A stretch of DNA of 64,000 nt from Pseudoduganella albidiflava (lineage in GTDB: Bacteria; Pseudomonadota; Gammaproteobacteria; Burkholderiales; Burkholderiaceae_D). Shown one piece after another: positions 49,103 to 57,777 of this stretch (its first letter is position 1; the number at the start of each line of letters is the position of its first letter). A program made the position numbers and the translations under genes. The DNA lies in assembly GCF_004322755.1 (NCBI RefSeq), contig NZ_CP036401.1:6014001-6078000 (forward strand), given 5' to 3'. The notes below the pieces were generated by a model. It was not told the origin of the DNA. It made no database searches and saw only the letters and a list, made by a program, of their open reading frames with translations.

Positions 49103-51403
49103 CTACGCTGCGCTCCGGTCACTCTCCGGCGATGCCACCCGGAAGCAGTTACGCCCCGCCCGCTTGGCGTCGTACATCGCCTGGTCGGCGGCGCGGATCA
49201 GCGTGCGCGCGGTGTGCCCGGCCTCGAACGCGGCCACGCCGATGCTGGTGGTCACCCGCAGCGTGACGGTGCCGAGCTGGAATGGCGGTTCCATCGCGTC
49301 GATGATCTTCTGCGCGATCACGGCGGCGGCGCCGGGACCTTGCAGGCCCTCGGCCACCAGCACGAATTCGTCGCCGCCCAGGCGCGCCACGAAGTCGGCC
49401 TCGCGCACCACCGCCCGCACGCGGCTGGCGAACATGCGGATCACGTCGTCGCCGACATCGTGGCCATGCGTGTCGTTGATGGTCTTGAAGCGGTCGATGT
49501 CGAAGTACATCAGCGCCAGCGCGCCGTGCCGCTGGGCACGCGCGACGGCCTGTTCCAGCTGGCCATTGAAATAGCCGCGGTTGGGCAGGCCCGTCATCGA
49601 ATCGTGGTGGGCGCGGCGGAACAGTTCCTGTTCCATGTACTTGCGCGCCGTGATGTCCTCGCTCACGGCCAGCACGCCGGTCACGTTGCCGGCGCCATCC
49701 TTCAGCGGGATCTTGCTGGTCTCGATCCAGCGCTCCGCGCCGTCGATGCCGCGGTCCAGCGCCTGCATGCGCAAGCGCGCTACGCCGGACTGCATCACTT
49801 CCAGGTCGACCTGCCGGTAATGCGCGGCCCGGTCCTTCCAGTGCAGGTCGGCATCGCTCCGGCCGATCAGGTCCGCGTCGGTGGCCAGCCCCGCATCGGC
49901 CAGCAGCGCACGGTTGCCGCCCTCGTACACGCTGTCGGTGTTTTTCCAGAACACGGCTTGCGGGATATTGTCGAGGATGAGCTGCAGCATCTGGCGCGAC
50001 GCGTACAGCGTCCGCTCCGCTTCCTTGCGCTCGGTGATGTTCTCCGCGAACCCCAGCACGTGCGTGACCTCGTCGCCGGTGCTCATCGGGATCAGCACGA
50101 TCGACATGTCCACCTTCCGGCCGGCCGCCACGACGATGCGGGTCGTGTAGGCCACCGCCTGCCCGGCCAGCGCTTCGTCCAGGTGCCGTTCCACCAGGCC
50201 GCGCTCGTCGATGCCCACATGGTCCGCGGCGCGCGTGCCGACCAGCGCATGCCGCTCGACACCCAGGTCCTTGAGCATCTGGTGGTTGGCGTGCAGGAAG
50301 CGCCGCTGCCTGTCGATCGCATACACGGCAAACGGGTGATGTTCGAAGAAACCGGCGAAGCGCTCGCTGAAGTCGTGCATGGCGCGCCGGCGTGCGCGGT
50401 AGCGCGGCCAGGCCGCCATGGCCCAGGCGGCGACCAGCGACAGCAGCACGCCGGCCATGGCGAACAGCGCCGCCGCGTGGGCCGGCGCGGTATCGCCGGC
50501 GCCGGGCCTGGCATGGAACTGGATCAGCCACGCACGGTTGGCGAACCGCACGGCGCCGGCGTACGCGGGCGCCGTGCCGGGCCGCTCCAGCGCATGGGGC
50601 TTGCGGGCGGCACCATGCACCAGGTTTTTCGGCGCCACCGAACCGTCGTAGATTTCCAGGTCGAACTGGCGCGCCATGCGGCCATTGTCCAGGCCATCGA
50701 ACATCACGTCCGTGTACAGGGTGGAAAAGATGAAGCCTTTCACGCTCGCCGGTCCGGTGCCCGAACCCGGCGGGACGACCGGTGCGAAGATCTGGATGAT
50801 CGATCGTCCCTGCGACTCCAGGATGGTCGGCATGCTCGGGGTCGCCACCGGTTCGCCGCTCCGCGCCGCTTCCCGCATCGCCGCCCAGCGCTGGGGAAAC
50901 GCCGCGAAGTCCACTCCTTGCAGCGCCTTCGTGCGTGCCGGATCGAACGCGTGCTCGCCATACACCACCGGGTAATACTCGTGCGCGGGCAGGGGATGGA
51001 CAAGATGGAACCCGGCGACCTCGCGGCGCGTGGCACGCTCGAACCGGGCTACGTCCCCGGCCGGCACGCGGGCCACGTAGCCGAACACGCGGATACCGTC
51101 GAACCGCTGGAATACCCGGCTGGCGTTGACGAACGCGGAGAACTCTTCGGCCCGGATCGCATCGGAAGCGCTGAACAGCGCAGCCAGGTCACGGTTGGCG
51201 CCTTCGTACAGCGCGAGGCGGTGGCGCAGCAGGAACAGGTAATCCTCGGCGGCGTCCTGTCTCTCGGCGGCCTGCTGCGCCTGCAAGTGCTCGAAACGCG
51301 CCATGCCGGCATAGGCGGAGACAAGCACACCGGCAACGAACACCCCCACCGGGAGCGCACGCGCACCCAGTGACAGTCTGATACGTTGATAGAGCGAACC
51401 CAT
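49103..51403 (-). CDS. CHASE-PAS-PAS-GGDEF diguanylate cyclase
   Basis: The 766-residue inner-membrane protein has a first helix at about 17-35, a periplasmic CHASE sensor domain at about 70-290 (FQRFDGIRVFGYVARVP, PSMPTILESQGRSIIQIFAP), a second helix at about 312-335, two PAS domains (FFEHHPFAVYAIDRQRRFLH and LDNIPQAVFWKNTDSVYEGG) and a GGDEF domain with active-site ARLGGDEF. READ five residues before fits the inhibitory I-site. It should make cyclic di-GMP in answer to an extracellular ligand. No EAL follows. ATG 51403 has GAGGA upstream. Confidence 0.94.
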   Translation of the reverse strand: MGSLYQRIRLSLGARALPVGVFVAGVLVSAYAGMARFEHLQAQQAAERQDAAEDYLFLLRHRLALYEGANRDLAALFSASDAIRAEEFSAFVNASRVFQRFDGIRVFGYVARVPAGDVARFERATRREVAGFHLVHPLPAHEYYPVVYGEHAFDPARTKALQGVDFAAFPQRWAAMREAARSGEPVATPSMPTILESQGRSIIQIFAPVVPPGSGTGPASVKGFIFSTLYTDVMFDGLDNGRMARQFDLEIYDGSVAPKNLVHGAARKPHALERPGTAPAYAGAVRFANRAWLIQFHARPGAGDTAPAHAAALFAMAGVLLSLVAAWAMAAWPRYRARRRAMHDFSERFAGFFEHHPFAVYAIDRQRRFLHANHQMLKDLGVERHALVGTRAADHVGIDERGLVERHLDEALAGQAVAYTTRIVVAAGRKVDMSIVLIPMSTGDEVTHVLGFAENITERKEAERTLYASRQMLQLILDNIPQAVFWKNTDSVYEGGNRALLADAGLATDADLIGRSDADLHWKDRAAHYRQVDLEVMQSGVARLRMQALDRGIDGAERWIETSKIPLKDGAGNVTGVLAVSEDITARKYMEQELFRRAHHDSMTGLPNRGYFNGQLEQAVARAQRHGALALMYFDIDRFKTINDTHGHDVGDDVIRMFASRVRAVVREADFVARLGGDEFVLVAEGLQGPGAAAVIAQKIIDAMEPPFQLGTVTLRVTTSIGVAAFEAGHTARTLIRAADQAMYDAKRAGRNCFRVASPESDRSAA

Positions 51404-51560
51404 GTTGTCCTCGCGGCCGAAAAGCCTGAGCCGACATGGTAGCAGCGTGTTTGTTTCTAACCGTCAATAACTGTTTTGGAGTTAACGCTTTTCAGCAGAA
51501 ACGCAACACGGTGTTTTCGTTTCGACACGATTGCACCGCCGGCCGCGGACAACCGGAACA

Positions 51561-52100
51561 TCACCACTCGAAATCGTCGGGGATCTTGTAGTCGGCGTAC
51601 GGATCGTCCTCGGCCGCGACGGCGGCGGACGGCTTGTTGACACGCACCACCAGCGATGCATCGCGCTCGGCGATCTTGTCCGCCACGACGCGCGGCACCA
51701 GCTCGAACGTCTCGCCCTGGCCGACGATTACCAGCCGCCCGGCCACCAGGTGGTCGCGCACGGCGGCCGACACGTGGATCCGCTCGACCTTGGTGCCGTA
51801 GGTGAAGTTGTAGGCGATGTCGCCATTGCCCTTGGCTTGCCGGTTCTGCTTGATCAGCTGGGTGATCTGGGCGGCGATGGCCTTTTGTTGCGCCGCCGCG
51901 TCGCGCTGCGCGTTCAGTTCCCGCGCCCGCTCGGCATTGCGGCGCTGCGCCTCGAGGGCCGCTTCCCTGGTTTCATTGACCGTCACCGTGCCGCTGCGCA
52001 GCGCTTCCTTCTTCTGCTTGCTCTTGTCCTGGTGGACCTTGGCCGCCTTCTTCTTGTCGACCAGGCCGGCCTTCATCAATTGTTCCTGCAGCGAGACCAT
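51561..52100 (-). CDS. DUF2058 (YaiL-type) protein
   Basis: The 179-residue soluble protein starts MVSLQEQLMKAGLVDKKKAA, then a charged coiled coil of about 70 residues (EAQRRNAERARELNAQRDAA) and a small C-terminal domain (YNFTYGTKVERIHVSAAVRD) ending DPYADYKIPDDFEW. This is the YaiL/DUF2058 pattern; its function is unknown, possibly nucleoprotein- or polysome-associated as suggested for E. coli YaiL. The ATG at 52100 is chosen; the frame is open to 52229 but outside homology. It is divergent from the antiporter gene. Confidence 0.9.
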   Translation of the reverse strand: MVSLQEQLMKAGLVDKKKAAKVHQDKSKQKKEALRSGTVTVNETREAALEAQRRNAERARELNAQRDAAAQQKAIAAQITQLIKQNRQAKGNGDIAYNFTYGTKVERIHVSAAVRDHLVAGRLVIVGQGETFELVPRVVADKIAERDASLVVRVNKPSAAVAAEDDPYADYKIPDDFEW

Positions 52101-52203
52101 CTTGTGCTCCGTCGTTCGTTGAACCTCGCAGCATAGCAAAAGTGGCGCCCGTGATGCCAGGAAGACGTACCATTGCAAGCTACTCAACTGCACTTCACCC
52201 GCC

Positions 52204-53994
52204 ATGCACGACCTGCTGCTCACGCCCATCGTCTTCCTCGTTACCGCCGTGCTGCTCGTGCCGCTGGCCCAGCGCCTCGGTCTCGGTTCCGTGCTCGGCT
52301 ACCTGATCGGCGGCGCCATCATCGGGCCGTGGGGACTGGGCCTGATCGGCGAAGTGGACCTGATCGCCCACGTGGCGGAAATCGGCGTGGTGCTGATGCT
52401 GTTCCTGATCGGCCTGGAACTGCAGCCGGCCAAGCTGGTGGCCATGCGCCGGCTGGTGCTGGGCGGCGGCGCGCTGCAGATGGCCGCCTGCGGCATCGCG
52501 CTGGGCGGCGTGGCGTGGCTGCTCGGCATGCCGTGGATTGGCGCGCTGGTGGCCGGCATCGCGCTGGCGCTGTCCTCGACGGCGATCGCGGTGCAGAACA
52601 TGAACGAGCGCCACCTGGACAACACGCCGGCCGGCCAGGCGGCGTTCGCGATCCTGCTGTTCCAGGACATGGCGGCGATCCCGCTGCTGGTGGCGGTGCC
52701 GCTGCTGGGCGGCAGCGGCGCGGCCGACTTCAACCCGCTGTTCGCCGTCGGCGCCGTGGCCTGCGTACTGCTGGTCGGCCGCTATGCGATGCGCCCGGCG
52801 CTGCGCCTGATCGCCCGCACCGGCCTGCGCGAGATCTTCACGGCCTTCGCGCTGCTGCTGGTACTCGGCATCGCCCACCTGATGGAACTGGCCGACCTGT
52901 CGATGGGCCTGGGTGCCTTCCTGGCCGGCGTGCTGCTGGCCGGTTCCGAATACCGCAAGGCGCTGGAAACCGACCTGGAACCCTTCAAGGGCCTGCTGCT
53001 GGGCCTGTTCTTCACGTCGGTCGGCATGTCCGTCAACTTCGGGCTGCTGGCCGCCGCGCCGCTGTGGATCGCCGCGCTGACCGCCGGCTATGTGCTGCTG
53101 AAGATGGTGCTGCTCGGCGTGGCCGCGCGCGCCCTGCCGGTGCCGGCGGTGCAGCGCTGGCCGTTCGCCGGCCTGCTGGCCCAGGGCAGCGAATTCGCCT
53201 TCGTGGTGCTGGCCGTGGCGCAGGATGCCAACGTGCTGACGGCCCAATGGCGCGAAACGCTGGTGCTGGTGGTGGCGGTATCGATGGCGCTGACGCCGCT
53301 GGCGATGGCCGGCGCCGAGCGGCTGAGCCGGTACCTGCATGCCGTGCCGCCGAAACCGGCGGACACCATCGAGCCCGATGGCGCGCGCGTCATCATCGCC
53401 GGCTTTGGCCGCGTGGGCCAGATCGCCGGCCGCATGCTGGCCGCTTCCGGCATCCGCATGACGGTGCTGGACAACGACCCCGACCTGATCGACATGCTGC
53501 GCCGCTACGGGCTGCGGGTGTTCTACGGCGATGCCACGCGGCTCGACCTGCTGCGTGCCGCCGAGGCGGACAAGGCGGTGTTGCTGATCAACGCGATCGA
53601 CGACATGGACACCAGCCTGCGCCTGGCCGACCTGGTGCGCGAGCATTTCCCGCACCTGAAGATGATCGGCCGGGCGCGCAACGTGACGCACCTGTTCGAG
53701 CTGCGCGAACGGGGCGTCGACCTGGTCGAGCGCGAAACCTTCGAGGCGGCGCTGCGCATCGGCGAGCACGCGATGCGCCAGCTGGGCATCGACGAAGCCA
53801 GCGCGCAGCTGGCCCGCACCTCGTTCCGCGAACATAACCTGGCCACGCTGGAAGCGATGTTCCCGCACTTCCGCGACGAGTCGCAGATGATCTCGATCCA
53901 GGAAGAAGCCCGGCAGGAACTGGCCCAGTCGTTCGAGCACGACCGGATCGGCCTGCAGAATGCCAGGAAGCGCGAAGACGCCGAAATGCCCTGA
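52204..53994 (+). CDS. Kef-type monovalent cation/proton antiporter with TrkA-N domain
   Basis: The 596-residue CPA2 protein has 12-13 helices (VLGYLIGGAIIGPWGLGLIG, LMLFLIGLELQPAKL, ALSSTAIAVQNMNER, LLFQDMAAIPLL), the latter with the conserved Gln-Asp of ion transport. A cytoplasmic TrkA-N/KTN NAD-binding domain follows (VIIAGFGRVGQIAGRML, YGDATRLDLLRAAEAD, RARNVTHLFELRERGVDLVE). It resembles KefB/KefC, K+/H+ exchangers gated by glutathione adducts, but no kefG/kefF partner is adjacent. The C-terminal tail is charged. The start is ATG at 52204. Confidence 0.93.
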   Translation: MHDLLLTPIVFLVTAVLLVPLAQRLGLGSVLGYLIGGAIIGPWGLGLIGEVDLIAHVAEIGVVLMLFLIGLELQPAKLVAMRRLVLGGGALQMAACGIALGGVAWLLGMPWIGALVAGIALALSSTAIAVQNMNERHLDNTPAGQAAFAILLFQDMAAIPLLVAVPLLGGSGAADFNPLFAVGAVACVLLVGRYAMRPALRLIARTGLREIFTAFALLLVLGIAHLMELADLSMGLGAFLAGVLLAGSEYRKALETDLEPFKGLLLGLFFTSVGMSVNFGLLAAAPLWIAALTAGYVLLKMVLLGVAARALPVPAVQRWPFAGLLAQGSEFAFVVLAVAQDANVLTAQWRETLVLVVAVSMALTPLAMAGAERLSRYLHAVPPKPADTIEPDGARVIIAGFGRVGQIAGRMLAASGIRMTVLDNDPDLIDMLRRYGLRVFYGDATRLDLLRAAEADKAVLLINAIDDMDTSLRLADLVREHFPHLKMIGRARNVTHLFELRERGVDLVERETFEAALRIGEHAMRQLGIDEASAQLARTSFREHNLATLEAMFPHFRDESQMISIQEEARQELAQSFEHDRIGLQNARKREDAEMP

Positions 53995-54061
53995 AGGCTT
54001 TACCGCGGGCGCGGTTCGGACGATACTTGTCGTTTCATTGTTTTGCACAAGGAGATCCCGA

Positions 54062-55705
54062 GTGAAAAAAACCCTGCTGGCCACGCTGCTGCTGGCCGCG
54101 TTCGCGGCGCATGCGGCCACCCCGACATTCGACCCGCAACGCCTTTCCCAGCACGTGAAAGTGCTGTCTTCGGACGCCTTCGAGGGCCGCGAACCGCATA
54201 CCGCGGGCGAGACGAAGACGGTCGACTACCTGGTCGAACAGTTCAAGGCGGCCGGCGCGCAGCCTGGCGGCGACATCGCCGACGGCAAGCGCGGCTGGAC
54301 GCAGGAAGTGCCGCTGGGCCGCTTCCAGATCCAGGGCCCGGTGGCGCTGACCGTGCAGGCCGGCAAGGACAAGCTGGCGTGGACGCAGGGCGAACAGATG
54401 GCCGTGCGCGCGTCGATGAACGGCAAGCCGCTGGTGGATTTCAAGAACGCGCCGCTGGTATTCGCCGGCTACGGCGTCACCGCGCCGGAGCGCAAGTGGG
54501 ACGACTTCAAGGGCCAGGACCTGAAAGGCAAGCTGGCGATCGTGCTGATCAACGATCCCGATTTCGAGACGGGGGCCGGCGAGTTCGGCGGCAAGGCCAT
54601 GACCTACTACGGCCGCTGGACCTACAAGTACGAGGAAATGGCGCGCCGCGGCGCGCTGGGCACGATCATCGTGCATGAAACGGCGCCGGCGTCGTACGGC
54701 TGGGCCACCGTGAAGAATTCGAACACGAATGTGATGTACGACATCGTGCGCAAGGACCCGGCGAAATCGCATGCGCCGATGGAAGCGTGGATCCAGCGCG
54801 ACGCCGCCGCCGACCTGTTCAAGCGCGCCGGCCTCGATTTCGAGGCGGCCAAGAAGCAGGCGCAAAGCCGCGACTTCAAGCCGCTGCCGCTGGCCGGCGT
54901 GACGCTGTCGGCCCGCTACGCGGTCGATGCCCAGGTGATCAAGTCGCGCAACGTGGTGGCCCTGATCCCGGGCAGCGAGCGCGCCGACGAAACCATCATC
55001 TACAGCGGCCACTGGGACCACCTCGGCGTGGGCGCCCCGGATGCGAAAGGCGACAAGATCTACAACGGCGCCGTCGACAACGGCACCGGCATGGCCGCGC
55101 TGATCGAACTGGCGCGCGCCTACGCGCAGGGCCCGGCACCGAAGCGCAGCGTGGTGTTCCTGGCCGTGACGGCGGAAGAAAAAGGCTTGCTGGGTTCCGA
55201 GTACTATGCGGCCAATCCGCTCTATCCGCTGGAAAAGACGGTGGGCGTGATCAATGTCGATGCGCTCAGCCCGCACGGCCCGTCGCGCAATTTCACCATT
55301 TCCGGCAGCGCGAAACTGGACTTGCTGGACCGTCTGGTAGCCAAGGCGCGCCAGCGCAACCAGGTGTATGCACCGGATCCGAAGCCGGAAGCGGGGTACT
55401 TCTTCCGCTCCGACCACTTCCCGTTCGCCAAGCGCGGCGTGCCTGCCCTGTCGTTCGGCTCGGGCGAAGACTGGGTGGCCGGAGGCACCGCGGCCGGCAA
55501 GGCCGAGGAAGAGAGCTACACGAAGGACCGCTACCACCAGCCGGCCGACGAGTGGAATCCGAAGTGGCCGTTCACCGGCATGGCCAGCGACCTGGAACTG
55601 TTGTACGGCCTGGGCCGCGACCTGGCCGAATCGCGCGACTGGCCGAACTGGGGCAAGGACTCCGAGTTCCGCGTGCTGCGCGAAGCCAGCGCGGGCAAGC
55701 GCTAA
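54062..55705 (+). CDS. Secreted M28-family metallopeptidase
   Basis: The 547-residue exported peptidase has the signal peptide MKKTLLATLLLAAFAAHA (GTG start, AAGGAG five bases before), a protease-associated domain inserted at about 130-250 (PLVFAGYGVTAPERKWDDFK), and the two-zinc catalytic core with all ligands visible: SGHWDHLGVG (His), AVDNGTGMAALIEL (Asp), VTAEEKGLLGS (Glu-Glu), NVDALSP (Asp) and RSDHFPFAKRG (His). It is probably an aminopeptidase. It ends close to a tandem repeat and a GC hairpin. Confidence 0.94.
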   Translation: MKKTLLATLLLAAFAAHAATPTFDPQRLSQHVKVLSSDAFEGREPHTAGETKTVDYLVEQFKAAGAQPGGDIADGKRGWTQEVPLGRFQIQGPVALTVQAGKDKLAWTQGEQMAVRASMNGKPLVDFKNAPLVFAGYGVTAPERKWDDFKGQDLKGKLAIVLINDPDFETGAGEFGGKAMTYYGRWTYKYEEMARRGALGTIIVHETAPASYGWATVKNSNTNVMYDIVRKDPAKSHAPMEAWIQRDAAADLFKRAGLDFEAAKKQAQSRDFKPLPLAGVTLSARYAVDAQVIKSRNVVALIPGSERADETIIYSGHWDHLGVGAPDAKGDKIYNGAVDNGTGMAALIELARAYAQGPAPKRSVVFLAVTAEEKGLLGSEYYAANPLYPLEKTVGVINVDALSPHGPSRNFTISGSAKLDLLDRLVAKARQRNQVYAPDPKPEAGYFFRSDHFPFAKRGVPALSFGSGEDWVAGGTAAGKAEEESYTKDRYHQPADEWNPKWPFTGMASDLELLYGLGRDLAESRDWPNWGKDSEFRVLREASAGKR

Positions 55706-55714
55706 GGCAGGATT

Positions 55715-55750
55715 CAGGACAGTAAGCAGGACAGTAAGCAGGACAGTAAG
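55715..55750 (+). repeat. Three tandem 12-base repeats after the M28 gene
   Basis: CAGGACAGTAAG is repeated exactly three times (55715-55726, 55727-55738, 55739-55750), ten bases after the stop of the M28 peptidase. Confidence 0.93.
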
Positions 55751-55781
55751 CGCGGCCGGGTGCCCACGGGCGCCGGCCGCG
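55751..55781. terminator. Strong GC hairpin after the M28 gene
   Basis: CGCGGCCGG (55751-55759) and CCGGCCGCG (55773-55781) are perfect arms, and inside them GCCC and GGGC pair around AC. No T-run follows, so it is either a weak bidirectional terminator between convergent genes or an mRNA 3' stabiliser. Confidence 0.55.
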
Positions 55782-55851
55782 GCTGAGCATTACCCTGCGC
55801 CGCACGGTGTGCCGTGGCGCAGCCCCCCTCCCACCATCACCACGCCACCGC

Positions 55852-57657
55852 TTACTGCGCCGCCACGCCCAGCGCGGCGAAGTGCAGCACCCATTCGCGC
55901 CGCCCGTCGGCACCGATCAGCGCGGCCGCTTCGTCGTCGTAGAACGCGCCCACCGGGCATGCTCCCAGCCCGCGGGCGGTGGCGCCCAGCAGCCAGCGTT
56001 CGCCCACCAGGCCCGCTTCCAGGAAAGCATGGCGGTAGCCGCGCGCGCCTTCCGCCAGCATGGTCGAGCGGTCGGCGGTAAGGACCAGCACCACGGCGGC
56101 ATCGCCGATCACGTCCTGCGCCAGGGCGGCCGACCGCGCGGCGGCGGCGAAATCGCCGTTGCGCACGCGGTCGAGCGCGTGGCCGGGCCCGTACCGGTAG
56201 ACACCCGGCGTCAATCCCTGCACGCGGTTGACGACGAGGTGGATGCGCACCGCGGCGGACAGTTGCGCCGGCTGGCGCATGTCGGCCAGCAGCGCCGCCA
56301 GCGCCGGCAGCGGCACGGCGGCGCCGCTGAACCGGCGCTGGCTGCGCCGCTCGGTGATCGCCCGCATCACCGGCATCGCCGATGGCTGGGGTGGCGGCAG
56401 CGCGATGCCGCCGGCACCGCGATCCGCCGGCAGCCGCAGCGAGGTGGCCTGCTGTATCCGGCTGGTGGCGCCCAGGCTGGCCGGGCTTTCCACCGCGGGC
56501 GTGAAGACGGGCGGTGCGGCCCGGCCATCGCGGCGCAATTCCATGACCGCCAGGGGCGCTTCCAACTGGTTGTCGATCGCCAGCGCGCCGGCCAGCAGGC
56601 GCTCGTCGAAACGCTGCGCCAGCGCCGCATGCAGCCCCGCCGCATGCGCCGCGACGCGCAGGTTCTCCAGCAGGTGGCCGCCATCCGCCACGGCATAGCG
56701 CCAGGCCCGTTCGCGATACTTGTAGCCGGTGCGGTGGAAGACCGACGTGAGCACGACCGCGGCATCGGCATCGGCGGCGGAGGGCACGCCGTCGCTCCCG
56801 GGCAGTGGGCCCAGCGATGCGAGCCGCCCGCCTTCCGCGTCGTAATGGTAGATGCCGGGCGCCAGCCCTTCGATTCGGCGGGCCAGCAGGTACAGCTCGC
56901 TGGGGAACAGGCCGCCGGAAGATGGTGCCGCGCGCAGCGCCTGGCCGCCGCGCCGCTGCGTGATACCGGCCGCAAGGTGCAGCAAGGTGCCCACCTCCGC
57001 CAGCTTGAGGGGGCCGCTGCGCGATACCGGTGCCCGCAGTGCGGCCGACAGGCCAGCGCCGGCGCCCGTGGCGCGGCCCGGCGCGATGGCGGGCGCATCC
57101 GGATAGCGCTTGAATGGCGGCGGCGCGTCGCCCCAGTCGATGCCGGGCGCGCTGGCGAACACGCCGGTGCGCGACAGCGACGAATGGGCATGGAAGCGCA
57201 CCACGGCGGCCACGCCGTCTTCCAGCGCGGCCGGTGCCTCCACCGGGGCCGGCGCACGCGGCGTGCCTGCCAGGTAGCCGGCGCCGAAGACCACCAGGGC
57301 CAGCCCGGCCATGGCGGTCCGTGCCGGCAACGGGCGCCGGGGATGGGCGATACGCGGCGCGGCCCGTCCACCGTTGCGCAGCGCGCGCCACACAACCGGC
57401 AGGTTGAACCACAGGTGCAGCGCCACCAGCGCCAGCGTGCCGTAGCCAAACAGGTAGTGCCAGTCGAATACCGGCAATTGCTGGTTCGCCACCCAGAAGA
57501 TGCCCAGCCCGGCCGTGGCCAGCAGGTACAGCATCAGCAGCACGCTGAGCTGCACGTTCAGCGCGTGGCGCGACGGTCCCCTGCCGCGCGCCAGCGCCAC
57601 GCCCAGCCAGGCACCGTACAGCGCCAGCGGCAACAATACCCAGGCCAGCCTTGGCAT
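55852..57657 (-). CDS. Membrane-anchored double nitroreductase-fold protein (SagB/ThcOx-like)
   Basis: The 601-residue protein has four membrane helices in residues 1-135 (MPRLAWVLLPLALYGAWLGV, then HYLFGYGTLALVALHLWFN with two His that could bind haem). Two FMN nitroreductase-fold domains follow, at about 205-395 (LRAAPSSGGLFPSELYLLAR, GIYHYDAEGG) and 435-600 (ITERRSQRRFSG, VNRVQGLTPGVYRYGPG, LVGERWLLGATARGLGACPV). Tandem nitroreductase domains of this type include SagB/McbC enzymes that oxidise azoline rings in modified peptides, but a general flavin oxidoreductase is possible. I chose ATG 57657 with GGGGAT upstream. No YcaO gene is present. Confidence 0.82.
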   Translation of the reverse strand: MPRLAWVLLPLALYGAWLGVALARGRGPSRHALNVQLSVLLMLYLLATAGLGIFWVANQQLPVFDWHYLFGYGTLALVALHLWFNLPVVWRALRNGGRAAPRIAHPRRPLPARTAMAGLALVVFGAGYLAGTPRAPAPVEAPAALEDGVAAVVRFHAHSSLSRTGVFASAPGIDWGDAPPPFKRYPDAPAIAPGRATGAGAGLSAALRAPVSRSGPLKLAEVGTLLHLAAGITQRRGGQALRAAPSSGGLFPSELYLLARRIEGLAPGIYHYDAEGGRLASLGPLPGSDGVPSAADADAAVVLTSVFHRTGYKYRERAWRYAVADGGHLLENLRVAAHAAGLHAALAQRFDERLLAGALAIDNQLEAPLAVMELRRDGRAAPPVFTPAVESPASLGATSRIQQATSLRLPADRGAGGIALPPPQPSAMPVMRAITERRSQRRFSGAAVPLPALAALLADMRQPAQLSAAVRIHLVVNRVQGLTPGVYRYGPGHALDRVRNGDFAAAARSAALAQDVIGDAAVVLVLTADRSTMLAEGARGYRHAFLEAGLVGERWLLGATARGLGACPVGAFYDDEAAALIGADGRREWVLHFAALGVAAQ

Positions 57658-57777
57658 CGCATCCCCGGTTGAAAGACGGTTGTTAATTCTACACAAAGCG
57701 CTGTTCAAAGCCCGGTCGCCGTCCTACCCTGAAAGTCCAGGATCCGAACGCACCGCATGTTCGACACCGGAGGGATG

